Source of the DNA: Brassica napus
Taxonomy: Eukaryota; Streptophyta; Magnoliopsida; Brassicales; Brassicaceae
Direction: 5' to 3'
NCBI RefSeq assembly: GCF_020379485.1
Contig: NC_063450.1
Span: 52,227,374-52,291,373, forward strand
DNA: 64,000 nucleotides
This document shows, in pieces, positions 1 to 12,073 of this stretch. Position numbers and translations under genes: made by a program. Position 1 is the stretch's first letter. The number at the start of each line of letters is the position of its first letter. The notes below the pieces were generated by a model. That model searched no databases. It was not told the DNA's origin and was given only the letters and a program-made list of their open reading frames with translations.

Positions 1-1821
1 TGTCATTGTCACTTCCATCGTTTTAATACATGTGAATTTTCATTAAAAAAAGAGTTTCATTATATATATATATATATATATATAAAAGTGAGTTTAAAAT
101 TTTTTTCTCTATCACAAATGTTTTATTTTTTCGTATGCTTTAAAAACATATTATACACAAACCAAATTTAATAAGATTTAAATAATCAAATATCAATTAA
201 AACTAAACATACAAGAGAACAAAATTTATGATAAACATGGTTAAACGTTTCATACTTTGTATTTTGAAATAAAAAAAAAGCATGTTGTACATGAAAGAAG
301 AATGTACATTTGCAAAATTTAAAATATAACACTTGTAATGATGAAACAATAAAGGGCATTAACAACTTTTATATTTGCTTTATTAGAGTATGAATAAAAG
401 TATTAAAATAATATGTCAATACTAATAATAGTTTCGATTACAAGAAAGAACGATAATATTTACGCTAAAATATAAAATTTCGGATTCTCGAACCGGTTCT
501 AGCCCAAACGAGATTAAGCCCAAAATACCCAAAACCCAAATGAGTTTAGCCCGAAAGGCCCAATTTTTTTGGGCTTATAAAACTAAGCCCAAGCCCGGTA
601 ATTTTTAGGGTTGGACGGACTCAAACGACTGCGAGCTTCGGTCCTAATCGACATGTCTAGCTGATATCTCTTTAGTTGTTTTTTTGGAAGTTACATTGGT
701 CCGGATGATGCATGTGGGAACTGTAGGACTAAAGAACCTGCAGGCTGCAGTTAAATGTTTTGATTTAGTGATAATAGTTCACTAAAAACAAGAATACTTT
801 ACATGTCTTCTAATGTGGGTTGTCTACACGAAGCATCTCGTTTTTTATCTTGCTTTCTTCAGCATTAATTATGAGACTAGTGAAACTGGTGCCACATTAC
901 TGGGTCTCAAGAAGATGTATTGACAATATCCATATTTGACCCAAAATACTGGTTGGAATCTAATGGGCCTAACTTTGAGCCAATTCAGATGCTCTTTCAT
1001 TGAATCGTTCACGATCTTCATTGTCTCGGACTATAACACTTGAAGAGATTGGCAACAGCATACGACATACAATCGACCGAATAATTCATTTCAGGAACCA
1101 TGGCTATGACTTATGAGCCATGCATGTTACTTTGTTTCACTTAAAGTATTCTACTATTTTACGTTTGAAAAAAAAAAAACAGATACTATAACATAATATA
1201 GTTGAACAAGCATGTTATGAGTCTTGTAAGTTATTACTTGCGACACACATGTGATACAGGTTGCTCAGTCCCACCTACAGTATTTCTACTCGCACTATAA
1301 TCTATATATAGAGATCACAGACATACAAATTTAGAAGTAGTACACCATGTTTGTGAAAGATAAAAGGGGAAATAAAAAACGTGGAGAAATGAGATGTAGA
1401 TAAGTGTTGTCTAAAGCTATGGAAAATATATAAAAATAAAGTGAAATAGCTTTTGACTTTTCATAGGTTTGGAACAAGGGATGTCCCTAACTATCATCAT
1501 CCTTCTTCTTTTTTTTTCAAATTTTCGTTCCTTGTCTTTTTCAATCATTTGTTTTAACTCTTATGTTTTAACCTCTCCCATTATTTGTTGTAAAAAGAAC
1601 TTCACAACGCCAAATTTTATCATGTGCGAAAGAATCCTAGAGATTAGTGTTTTTACTAATCAATAATGTATGTACCATTTTTACCGCAAACCAAGAGTAA
1701 GTATATACACAACACCAGGATCCTTATATTTTTTGTATACGTTCCATTTTCGAAGTAGAAAAAAATGGGACACTGTATCTCATTGAAGAAAAAGAAACGC
1801 ATAATCTCATTTTCTCGTGAA
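1..1821. other. AT-rich intergenic DNA, no gene seen
   Basis: No long or family-like reading frame is visible on either strand. A (TA)n microsatellite lies near 61-84. The stretch 480-620 is rich in 'agccca' and 'gcccaa' words that resemble plant promoter or UTR sequence (site II/telobox-like), but no coding region follows. Short ORFs of 60-70 codons are low-complexity and unconvincing. Confidence 0.6.
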
Positions 1822-2550
1822 TCCCCTAGACTATATTTGCGAAGTGATTTTGCCACATGTCCTTTCTACAATCAATTTCACAAAACAAATATGACATAAC
1901 TACTGAAATTGATGACATGTCTTATAGCTTAATATGACATGGACAATTGCATTTAATGTTAATTTATATTTTTGGTAAACTTTTTAAAATATGACAAACT
2001 CATATATTACATTTAATGTCAATTTATATTTTTGGAATTTTTTTTTAGAATATAGAAATAACTCATAAATCATCATTAAAATAAATATATTCAAATACGG
2101 CATTATAAATTTTGAAATATAATTTAATTATATATTTTTAAATTATACAATTTTATTACTAAAATTTTCAAAAATATATACATTTTTTTTTAGAAAATTA
2201 TAAAAATTTAATCTTAAAATCATTATTTTCTTATATATCCACAAATTTAATAAATATTGTTTAATTTTAATTTTTGGTAATTATGCAACTTTTGCTAATT
2301 TATTTAATATATTTAATTAAAATAAATAGATAGAAAAATCTATCTAAGATTATAATTTCAAATATATACATGCATATTCTTAAATATAATTTTTATGTTT
2401 AATTAAATTGAATTTAAATAAAAATATTGATACAAAAAAAGAAAATTTACAATATTAATAAAAAATTATTTTAAAATATAATTTATATTTATCTGTTAAA
2501 AAAATATTTTAAATTTTTTTACTTTGCACATGGTGCAGGAAAACACCTAG
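1822..2550 (+). mobile_element. Non-autonomous Helitron, 729 bp
   Basis: The element starts with TCCCCTAGACTATATTTGCG directly after an A (1821). It ends with a short palindrome (tgcacatggtgca, about 2525-2537) and CTAG at 2547-2550, followed by T at 2551. This fits Helitron rules: 5' TC, 3' hairpin plus CTRR, insertion between A and T. A diverged relative in the opposite orientation lies at 21588-22133 with the same ends. No coding capacity is visible, so it would depend on a Rep/helicase supplied in trans. Confidence 0.85.
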
Positions 2551-4337
2551 TTATTCTTATTTAGGAAATACAATAAATATTTGTCATTCATGATATATGT
2601 TATAATCTTTAAACTTCATTTTTTTCTCTTTGTACTCTTTTGTCATATAGTTTCCATGTTCGTCTTTGAGAGTGAATACACACTTCAAATTAATTTGTCG
2701 TCCTCTCTCTCACAGTCACTTCTTAAAGTACACTTGGTTGATCATATCTTATCCTTGAAGATGCCTCCTCTCTTTTTATTTTGTTTAATTTATTTTGTGT
2801 GAATGGCCACCTTGTCTGTTTAACATATTTAATCGTCATGTTAGATTAATATTAATGATATGTTTTGTTACAGTATCAAACCGATCTGAAACGAAAACAT
2901 TATGTATTAAAAACAAATTAATGGTTTGTAAATCGAATAGGCCAAGAACACCAAATAAGAGATCTCCAAGAAAAAACCTCATTTTGAGGGTGGAGAATCT
3001 TCAAAATGAAAGTTTGAAGGTGAGTTGCTTCAAGAAGAAACCTCAAATCTATTTTTAAAATTTTATGTAATTTACATTTTAGTCCTTATTTTTAATGTAA
3101 ACTACTTATAATCACTAAACTTTATACAAATAAATAATATGTACACATTGAAAATATTAAACACAATATTTATAAATAAAAATTATTAGAATACAAATAC
3201 ATAAATAATAATATAATACATACATTAATTCATAAACACTGAAAATATAAACTACACACTATTATTATTTCTATAGTGTTCTCATACTAAGTACTCATTA
3301 GTTTATATTAGTTTTTATTTTATTTTAACATATTTGTGTATTTTATGTATTAATAATACATATATATAAATAAAATATTTGAATACTTAAGTAAATATAG
3401 TTATAAGGATTAAAGTAATAGAAAACATAGTATTAGTACAATTATATGTAAGTTATAAAAATAAAAAAAAAACTTAAATGAAAAGTAGTTAGTATTTTGA
3501 GAGTCCGAATAGTGGAACTTCAAATTTGAGGTTTCACGGATCAGGTTTTCAAAATTTGAGAGTTTAAGGGTTTTCTTGAATAATAAAAAAAAATTAAATT
3601 TGAGGGTTTGAAGAAGAGTTCTCTTTTGATTAGTTGTGGAAAACACGTGGTTGGTGAACATAATAAAAGGCCTTCAAATGTCGACAACAAAGGTACAAAC
3701 CAATACACATACACAAAACCGAAAGAGCAAAAAAAGGACAGTTGAGTCATGAGTGGTGGACATTCAATCTTCTTTAGGCTCCAGATTCAAATTCGAGACA
3801 AACAAAGAGACGTTTACGTCTTAGGGTACTTTTTTTTGTGTTTCTTACATGTTCACATACTTTGAACATGAGGTATACTTTCCTCCTTGCTTTAACTATT
3901 TCAGTCCCCAAAAAGCCTTTCTGATAGACAAACTTTCTAACCATGGTTAAGTCTAAAGTGGCCAAGTAACTTCCTTTGATATTTGTCGTTACATGGGCTT
4001 GGTCGCAATTAAATGGTTAAAGTTTTGTAGTACATGAAACAGAGCTATTATTTGTGACCCGTTAGATGCATATATTTTTGAAAAAAAATCGGACAGCTCT
4101 TGTTGAATTCAGTACAACGATGCTTTAAGCGGTAAAGTAGGTTTATTAATTGCATGTTCTTATCTTCTTTCTTCTCTGCTAGCAGCAAAACTTCCGGCAA
4201 CCAAATCTGAGAGTAAGGTTTTTAGGAGTTATAGATCTAGATGCATCTATATTTCCTCTGGGTTTTGCAATGTATGCAGTTGTTCTGAGTTTTTTGACCA
4301 TCTTTGTTTTGCAGGCGTAACAACTTGTGGCCACGAC
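2551..4337. other. Intergenic, no supported gene
   Basis: AT-rich sequence. The motif 'cctcaaat/atttgagg' recurs in both orientations (around 2980-3050 and 3510-3610), which hints at an old foldback element, but I could not define ends or a target duplication. Small ORFs here lack family features. Confidence 0.5.
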
Positions 4338-5282
4338 ATGGACGAGTATTGCATGGTGATGGCCGGCGACTGGGTTTGTGGAGAAGATGGGAAGTGGAAT
4401 TTTTTCGTTGACAAACAGCAGATGTCTCGCATGGTCCCCTTCCGAGAAGGCATTACACTGAGCGAGTTGGATGCAAACGTCATGAAAGAGTTCAGCTACG
4501 GGGGAAAGCTGGGGAGTGTAGCCTTAAGTTACTGGCCACCGTCATCCATAGAACTTGCGACAGGCATCAGGACACCCACTGTTCTGCTCACCAACGACGG
4601 CGCGGTAGGGTTTTTCAGCAGACACCTGAAGGTCGGCGCCCCTATGAATCTCTTTGCCAAATTCGACGCCTTTGATCTTGGGAATCAAAGTTCCCGAGAT
4701 GAGTCCAGGGCCAAAGGCTAACGCACACCAGCTCAGGCAATGAAGAGAAAGATGTTCGACGATGTTTGGAGCTCCGGTAAAGGTGATTATGTCTCATCGG
4801 CGGCCTCTAAAATCGACAATGTTGTTGTAGAGGAAGACGAGCTCTTACGCGAGGTCGAGAAGGTTGAAGAGAAAATCAGGGGCGAAAGCCTGAGGAGCAA
4901 CGAGGGTGAGCCGTGCGAAACTATCGATAGCGACTCCAGTTTGGCTGATGAGGTAGATGACAGAGATGTTCGTCCTAGCGGATACGACAAAGAGTTCTGG
5001 GCCCCGTTCATAAGAGAGGACAACGGCGGTTCTGATGTTGTGGATAAGGTCTTCAATGCTGAGGACACTACCCGTAGGACTTATAGATGCACCACCAACA
5101 ACGCTTTTGACCATACAGTCGTCGCAGGCGGCTCCAGTCCCTCCAATTCCAAAACAACAGCAGAGGCCGAAGACGTGAAGTTTCCATGGTCGGCAAACCC
5201 TGGTCACAGTAATGTGGTCACACCGACGCAGAGGGAGACGCGTAAACTAGAAGAGGTCGACGAAGAGGAGTGCGAGTCATGA
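4338..5282 (+). pseudogene. MULE transposase (MURA-like) N-terminal remnant
   Basis: One frame runs through 4338-5282, interrupted by a single in-frame TAA at 4719-4721. The first part has the layout of the N-terminal domain of Arabidopsis Mutator-like transposases: 'GEDGKWNFFVDKQ', then 'VPFREGITLSEL', then a 'LSYWPP' stretch. The second part is acidic and contains 'RPSGYDKEFWAPFI', as in the linker before the MULE catalytic core. The MULE transposase DDE domain and the SWIM zinc finger are absent. Base composition is clearly more GC-rich than the flanks. I infer an immobile fragment of a KAONASHI/ULP-type MULE, because a DUF1985 gene lies beside it in reverse orientation. The identification is from recognised motifs, not a search. 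Confidence 0.6.
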
Positions 5283-5990
5283 TGAGTGGGTCCAATGTCA
5301 GCTATAGTAATGTGCGAGTCAGGCCCAAGTAGTTTTTGCCATAGAGGGTCCTTAGCAGGGTTTCTGATGTTGAATGATGGTGTTTCATAGTTTGCGGGGA
5401 AAGGACCACAATGGAGACCTGTGACAGTGTGGAATTCAGCAAGGGAGAACCGGAAGGGAGATCCACCAACAACTGGCCAGAGCGTATACTCCTGAATGGG
5501 CAAAATCTGTCTGCACAAAAGGCTGTGGAGAAGCTTGTGCGAGACAGGGGACTGGCGAGCAGGGATGTCGAAGAGGCGACCAAAGCAAGAGTTCCTTATG
5601 ATCTCAAACTCGTCTGAGCCGCGAAGGACATGACTGAGGAAACAGAGTATGTCGGGTCTGGAATAAACGTTTAACCGTTTCATTGGGAAACGGTTTGTTG
5701 CGAAGAGCCATTCCGGAAGCCGGCGATCTGGTCGGGAACACACACCAGTTTCTCCACCTCCAGTTAAAGGAAACTAGTTAGAATTAATTTTAGGTCAAAA
5801 AAATGCGAGAGATCAGAGTAGGAGATACGTACCAGTCATTGTTTGTCGGAGAATGGGCCAATGTCGAGGCGGCGACAAAGACAGCGTGGTTCTGTAGCTG
5901 AGCCGCGGAGAACACAAACAATTGGGGTTCGGAGAAACATGGAGAGCTTGAGGATATGAAAGTGAAATGAGTAATCGGAGATTTAGGGGA
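5204..5990 (-). pseudogene. DUF1985 (ULP1-type MULE passenger) fragment
   Basis: The minus frame 5743-5204 contains hallmarks of DUF1985, the N-terminal domain of Ulp1-like protease genes carried by plant MULEs: 'RLNVYSRPDIL', 'FGRLFDIPARQ', 'HKLLHSLLCRQ', 'YTLWPVVGGSPFRFSLAEF' and 'TGLHCGPFPANYE'. A likely first exon, a short 'ATG ACT G' followed by GTACGT, lies around 5835, with a 5' leader extending to about 5990. The reading frame ends at 5204 inside the opposite-strand MULE remnant, and no C48 cysteine-protease domain follows. I read this as a truncated passenger gene of the same decayed element. The tail-to-tail overlap with the MURA remnant suggests internal deletion. Confidence 0.65.
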
Positions 5991-6105
5991 TTACGCCGTG
6001 AAACTGATTTGGGAGATGAATGAACGGCATCTAGGATTAGGATAGAGAGGATGAAATTATGTGAGGTAAAGAATTAAAAAAAATGACGTTAATACAAGTT
6101 AACTA

Positions 6106-6150
6106 AACTAGAGGTGTAAAAAGTGTTAACTAAACTAGAGGTGGGTTCTC
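6106..6150. repeat. Short direct repeat 'gttaactaaactagaggtg'
   Basis: The word gttaactaaactagaggtg occurs twice in close succession, separated by a few bases. It lies in the outer part of the MULE/ULP remnant and may be subterminal repeat sequence. Confidence 0.5.
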
Positions 6151-7386
6151 AGTTTGTGGGGTAGTTAAGTCATTTTAGCACAATAAAGTACTCTACAAGT
6201 ATAGAGTATGTCTATGTGATATGGAAGAGGAAAAAAGTATGTGTAACTGTAAAATTTTCACAAACAAAAGCCATCCGCTCACTATGTTAAGTTAAATTGT
6301 AACCCAACAAATGGTACAATTTATATACCTCAGTTCAAAACCTTCTAATCATCCAACATCAATTTTGTATTTAAATATTATTCTTAATTATACATTTCTA
6401 ACTTTCTTTAAAAGTTATAGAAAACTAGTATTTCATGCATCGAAGATTAATTAATTTCGATATAAACAATCTAAGCATTTTAAGGTGTAGATTTTTTGAT
6501 GATTCCCATAATAACTCTAACCTTAACTATCACTTAACTATACACAATATTATACCTTTAGGGTAAAGAATTTGACCGTCTACAATTATTTAATCGAACT
6601 ATTTCATGCTGATCTTTTATATTATTTTTAGAATGTTAGAATGTGAAAGACTATATCATCCCTATAAGTTTGACTAGTGATGATTCTAGAAACAAAAAGA
6701 ATAAATAGAAAAAAAACGTAAATGAATAAAATTGCAGGAATGAAAAAGAATGGTTGTTTTTTCTCAAATATAATAAGGAATACTTTTGTTATTTATTTCT
6801 CTACGAAAAGAAAATGATAGGGATTGAAAAGAAAAAATTATTCCTTGTAAATAGTGATATTTTTTAAAAACGTTAGAAAATGCATTATTCATCGTCGTTC
6901 CTTTGTCACCATTCATACCCAAAATTGATTTATTTTGGATGAAACGTATAAGTTTAGTTGTTTGATCAGGTCTTTCTTTTTAGGTCATTTTGTTTTATTT
7001 TGCCTCTCGGTGCATCAAATTAGATAATTATTAAGTTTGCAAATTCAAAACAAAGTCAACCACAATGCTGCAGTACATTGTACTATGTACTTGGCTCATC
7101 ATAACTATTATTGTTCAGATCGACAAAATGATTAACTAAAGCTTCGTTATGGAAAGTATATATCTTAAGCAGTGTTTAGTACAGGAATTTGTCACTTGAT
7201 TTGATGGTGTACTTTCCAACGTTTTTAACTAAGCTGTCCCAACGTATGAACTTTGTGTATTCACATTATATGGTGATTTTTTTTGTTCTTTAATAACCCA
7301 CTTAAGATTTTTTTCTAACCCACTTACGATATTAAACCAAGATGGTGGCTATTTATCTATACTGTTATTTATGAAGTTATTTTGCT

Positions 7387-7656
7387 GATTTGTCACATTC
7401 TCCATGATTTTAGGTAATTTTCTTTATTTATCATGTTTTTATTAGTTTTAGATTAAATTATCAATTTATTAATTTAAATAATAAAAATATTTTGATTTCT
7501 AATTAATTTATTAATTTAAATGATTTGTCACATTCTCCATAATTTTAGGTAATTTTGCTTATTTGTCATGTTTTTATTAGTTTTAGATTAAATCATCAAT
7601 TTATTAATTTAAATAATATAAATATTTCAATTTCTAATTAATTTATTAATTTAAAT
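7387..7656. repeat. Tandem duplication, period about 135 bp
   Basis: A unit beginning 'gatttgtcacattctccat' at 7387 recurs at 7522. Both copies continue through 'ttttaggtaatttt', 'catgtttttattagttttaga' and 'atcaatttattaatttaaata'. A third, more diverged partial copy follows, with related 'cattaatttattaatttaaata' near 7746. Confidence 0.7.
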
Positions 7657-8734
7657 AATATAAATATTTCGAAATTTCTAATTGAAATTATGATTATAAT
7701 TTTTTTTAACTTTCACAAGATTTTTATTATTTTTTAGCTTAAATCATTAATTTATTAATTTAAATAACATAACTATTTCAAACTTTCTAATTGGAATTAC
7801 AATTATAATTATTTTTAAAAAGTTAGGACCAATTCTTATTTTCATATGATGTAAAATGTTTTAAACTCTATAGTTTCAATTTTCTCATTCATTCCGAGTT
7901 GTATTATAGTTTTTGACATCTATATTTATGTACTTTTGATATTTGTTTTTTTATAGTTGGAGTTCTATGTTTTTCTTATTTCTTTGAGTCTGAAATACTA
8001 GGAGCAAATCGGTTTTGTTACATGAAATTTGGAATTATGAATTAGGTACTCTGAATTACTTCGGTAGTTATTTCACGTGTATGTTTTATTACTGTTTTAT
8101 CTATAAGAAAAATATGCTTTGATATTAAATTTAGAGAATTGCCTATGTAATCATGTTATGAACATGTCTTTAATGGTATAGTTTCTAAAACGTCTAAAAT
8201 TAAATATATTTTAATGAATAATTAGATTTATCATTATATAATTAACCATAAATTAACTTTAATAATAAAACTATCATTATCTATTGTTTCTTTTAGTAAA
8301 AGTAAACTTATGAAATATTAAGATAAGCCAATGTATATATTGATCAAGTAAACCAATGAAATATTGTCATTATCTCAATTTGTTTTTTTTTAATTCTTCA
8401 AAATTATCATCGAAATTTAGTTTTTATTTAGTTTTTATTTATTTTGTTCTTATTTGGATTTTGTGTTTTTAATGTTTTTTTGGTAAGTTAATTCATGTTT
8501 ATGGTTCAAAAATACAAAGTAGGTTAAGAGAGACAAAAAGTTCACATTCTTACTTTACTTTATTGTGTGGAATATTTGATATGTAATTATGCTCTTACGG
8601 TCTCATAGTTTTATAGTTTTTTTTGTGTTAAGAATACGTAGGTCGAAATAAAAATCGAAGAGAACTAAAATGATTAAGAATATAAAGAATAAGTTATCAT
8701 GATGTTTAAATCATAATACATATATTACTAATTA

Positions 8735-9236
8735 TTAGTAAAACTATCATGCCCGCATATGCGGACAAAATACCTTGTTTGATATTCAAAACTAAAGTTT
8801 GGGCAAAAAGGCATAATAAACAATGAAAATCATCTATTTAATTTTTTACTCTAATTTGAGATCAGATCAGATAAATATTTTCTCAATATAATAAATGTTT
8901 TATGGACTTAATGTAAAAATATTTAATTCAAAAGTGGAAAAGAGAGAAAATTGTAATTTGGATTTTCTCAGATTGATGAACAAAATTTCCAAGCTTTTGT
9001 ATAAAGAGGCTTTCGATAGTGTCACAAATCATCAAAAATCCCAATCCTATATTCCATCTCCAAGTCTCAAAATACTTTAGTAAGATTAATCTCGATTTTT
9101 CTCTATTGTTATCTCATAGTTAGGGTTTAGCTTAAAAAAACTGTACTTCTCAAAAGGTTCTTGATCGATATATAGTCCACATACTGTTGAAATTGCTTTC
9201 TGACTTAATGGTTGTTGTAATTAGGAAGCTAAACGA
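8735..9236 (-). mobile_element. Non-autonomous Helitron-like element, copy 1 (about 502 bp)
   Basis: This segment is nearly identical to 16870-17370. On the minus strand it begins TCGTTTAGC after an A, and near the other end it has a GC-rich palindrome (CCGCATATGCGG, 8753-8764 on the plus strand) followed by CTAA and T. These features fit a Helitron, though the shared sequence continues a few bases past CTAA, so the exact 3' boundary is uncertain. A 61-codon ORF inside is present in both copies but shows no family signature. Confidence 0.6.
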
Positions 9237-9725
9237 TTTTTTTGGAAAACATGTTAAGAAATAGAGGTTTTAACAAAAATAACTATAGTTAAAGATCGAA
9301 AATACTTTGTTTACGAATTTATTATTATATAGTTATAAATCTATATTCAAACTGTTTAAAATAAATACTGTGTGAATTAATTTACTCTCTTATCTGTATT
9401 ATTTTCGATTCGTTTGGTGTTTATGTGAATATATTAAACGTATGAGGAAAAAGTTTGAAACAGAAAATATGTGTTTATTGGATTGACCTTTTGGTTTTAG
9501 TATTTTTGAAATATGTTAAATTTTAATTTTAGTTAAATGATATAAAGAAAAACTGAAAAATATCTAGAATCTGAATCTATTCCTATCGGTTTAAGAAATA
9601 GCGTAACCACAATTTTCTGATTGTGATATGACTAGTTTCATTAAAACTTTATGGTATTTAGGTGTAGTTTTAATTTAATTTAATTTATGTATTTTTGATA
9701 AGTATGAATGCTATTATATATATCA

Positions 9726-10701
9726 CTAGGGTCGGTCCGCCCTACGGGCGGGATATTAGTTAATTTGATATTCACTAAATGTTCGAGTTGAAATTTATTT
9801 TAAGATTCAAAAATTTGGTTATATGTTATGTGTTATTTATTAGTTTACGGTGGTATAATTGTTTTTCGATTATTCTTGCTTTGGTATTGTATCAAATTAA
9901 CTAATTGTCCAACTCATAATTATAGATGTACAAATGTGGATTTGTGATAAAGTTTGATGACAATACTGTTTTTTATTTTTAATTCTTATTCATAGTGGAA
10001 TGTGCATGTGTCAGAAAGAGGCCTATAACAACTTTTATGTTTTTGCGTATGGATTTTAAATATATATTATTTTGTATAATGCATACTTGCTCTACGACAT
10101 TTGCTTGTAAACTAAAAAAACTGTTTTCGATATTCTTAAAAGAGAAAATATTTAGTCTATAATATAACATGGACATATGTATTGACTATATATAGAAGTT
10201 GGGTGTTATTTTAAAATGACATATGTATAGAGGTTTTTCAACCATTACTTCACTGGCACAAAACATTTATAACTGTAAATATCTTCTTTTAAAAACAAAA
10301 CTAATAAAAACGTGTACAACAAATGTATTTTGATATATATTATATGCATCAAGTTATAAAGGTTGGAAACATTGCAAAACTGTTTGGAGCAAAGTTTTTA
10401 ACTTCACGATCTTCATCTTGACGTCAGTTCAGTGTTGGCCCTGGCCAGAAGCAGAAGAAGCATGGGCTTCCAGCCGACACGATAATAAGTATTTTCGTGG
10501 CCACATATTTATAAAAAGTGACTTCAGCCTAGTGGTTCTAAGAGAAATTACCAGTGTTAGAGGTGCTGAGTTCGATTACCCCTTACTGCATTCATTTATT
10601 TTGGCTCCAAATATAAAATGGGATACGTGTCACTCCCATAACGCACGATTTGATGACGTGGCTTCACGGGAGAGAGGCGAACATTTCTTTATATATATAG
10701 A
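9726..10701 (-). mobile_element. Non-autonomous Helitron, 976 bp
   Basis: Read on the minus strand, the element begins TCTATATATATAAAG (from 10701, preceded by A). It ends with a perfect hairpin (CCGCCC-GTA-GGGCGG, plus-strand 9737-9751) and then CTAG, with T as the next base. The 5' portion (10400-10700) is more GC-rich and contains 'cctagtggtt...gagttcgattac', which resembles Pol III A and B boxes. It may be tRNA-like or a captured fragment. No Rep/helicase is encoded. Confidence 0.8.
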
Positions 10702-11410
10702 TATTTCATAAGAGAAAAAAATACTTAACGATAAAAAATGTTACTTTTACAAAACTGTTTAAAAATTATATAATGTATAATATATTTTTAGTTATTGATT
10801 ATATAATATCTACAATATACGTATATAATATATATATTGTTTAGTTTCTGACAGATTGATAATTAATTGAATGAATCGACTTAATGGTGGAAATTTAGTG
10901 AGAATATCAAGTCATCATCAACAATAGAGATTGGGATCAAATGATATGATGGTCTATCCTAGGGTAAATGAGAGACAATCTATCTTGAAAACACGTTATG
11001 GATGAGAAACGCTATTGTGTGTTTTTTTCCTTTTAGAACCTTAATCTACCTACCAAAGACAGACCATAGTCAACCACTACTCAGAATGAGAACCACCCGA
11101 AAGTTAAATACATGTGTCTTCATTGGAGAATACCGAACTAACTTGGAGGGGTTAAATCATAAACATACATATTCTAGAAGCTTACGTCATTTTGCAATGA
11201 AGTTGAATTGGTTCAAAATCATTCCACGTGATGAAGATATTTAAGTTATAAATCAGAGATATACATACAATGGAGACCAAAAACTGCTTACTAATAATTC
11301 GGATTGAACTAGAATGAACCAAGTTGTCATGTAATTTATTTGGGAAACTCAACTCATCGGAAGAACGAGGCGAACTGGATCATGAAAAAATATTCATGTT
11401 AAAATTTATT
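10702..11410. other. Intergenic, no gene seen
   Basis: AT-rich sequence between a Helitron and the Cassandra TRIM. The short ORF at 11002-11244 has no recognisable features. Confidence 0.5.
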
Positions 11411-11531
11411 TGTAACATTCCAAGTTGTGATATATGTATAAGCTTTTTCCAAATCAATTCTCTTAATTAAGAAAATTGATTTGGCTACCTATGTCACAAA
11501 AGTTGACTTACCTTTTATGTCATACATCCGT

Positions 11532-11610
11532 TTAGAACTCCAGGGTTAATCGTGCTTGGACTGGAGTAGTGAAATGATGAGTGACCTATCGGGAAGTGAT
11601 TCGCGATACC
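11532..11610 (+). repeat. 5S rRNA-like block in Cassandra 5' LTR
   Basis: Matches plant 5S rRNA through 'agaactcc', 'cgtgcttgg', 'gagtagt', 'gtgacct' and 'gggaagt'. The box C region is decayed: it reads ggttaatcgtgcttggac where 5S has agttaagcgtgcttgggc. Confidence 0.8.
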
Positions 11611-11992
11611 GTGCAAGTGATACCAAAACAAAACACAGGGAAAGATCGATTGATGATTATAGGGCCAGTAAACAAGTTTTTCAGGCCTCGGAAAATTAAC
11701 GCACCGGCCGTTGGAACGGGATGGGGCCCACGAACTGAGTGAACGGGCGTGGGTGGCCCATTAGCCGTGGGAGGTCGGAGCGTTACAAGTGGTATCAGAA
11801 CCAGGTTAGTCATCTCAGTTCTGACCTGAGAGGCATCTTGAAACCTGTCGTAGGGCACAACGAGGACGTTGCGTTCTTTGAGAGGGGGTGAATTGTAACA
11901 TCCCAAGTTGTGATATATGAAAAAAAACTTAAGAGAATTGATTTGGCTACCTATGTCATCAAAGTTTACATACCTTTTCCGTCACAAATCAG

Positions 11993-12073
11993 TTTAGAAC
12001 TCCAGAGTTAAGCGTGCTTGGGCTGGAGTAGTGAAAAGATGGGTGACCTATCGGGAATTGATCTGTGATACCG
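11993..12073 (+). repeat. 5S rRNA-like block in Cassandra 3' LTR
   Basis: Better preserved than the 5' LTR copy: agttaagcgtgcttgggc and gatgggtgacct match the 5S internal control region. It might still bind TFIIIA/TFIIIC, but that is inference. Confidence 0.85.

Larger units (their letters stand above)
5991..8734. other. AT-rich non-genic DNA
   Basis: Nothing recognisable as a gene. The stretch is poly-A/T rich and carries a tandem duplication at 7387-7656 (listed separately). Confidence 0.55.

Noticed and set aside
1469..1666. 65-codon ORF on the plus strand
   Set aside because: Hydrophobic, low-complexity translation in AT-rich DNA; no start context, introns or family match.
2940..3650. 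Possible long inverted repeat based on 'cctcaaa/tttgagg' words
   Set aside because: Only short words match and no arms, ends or target duplication could be drawn.
4787..5207. Minus-strand ORFs of 93 and 120 codons
   Set aside because: They are antisense shadows of the GC-rich MULE remnant and carry no domain.
11586..11906. 106-codon minus-strand ORF
   Set aside because: Runs across the Cassandra LTR boundary and its 5S-like block, so it is not a gene.
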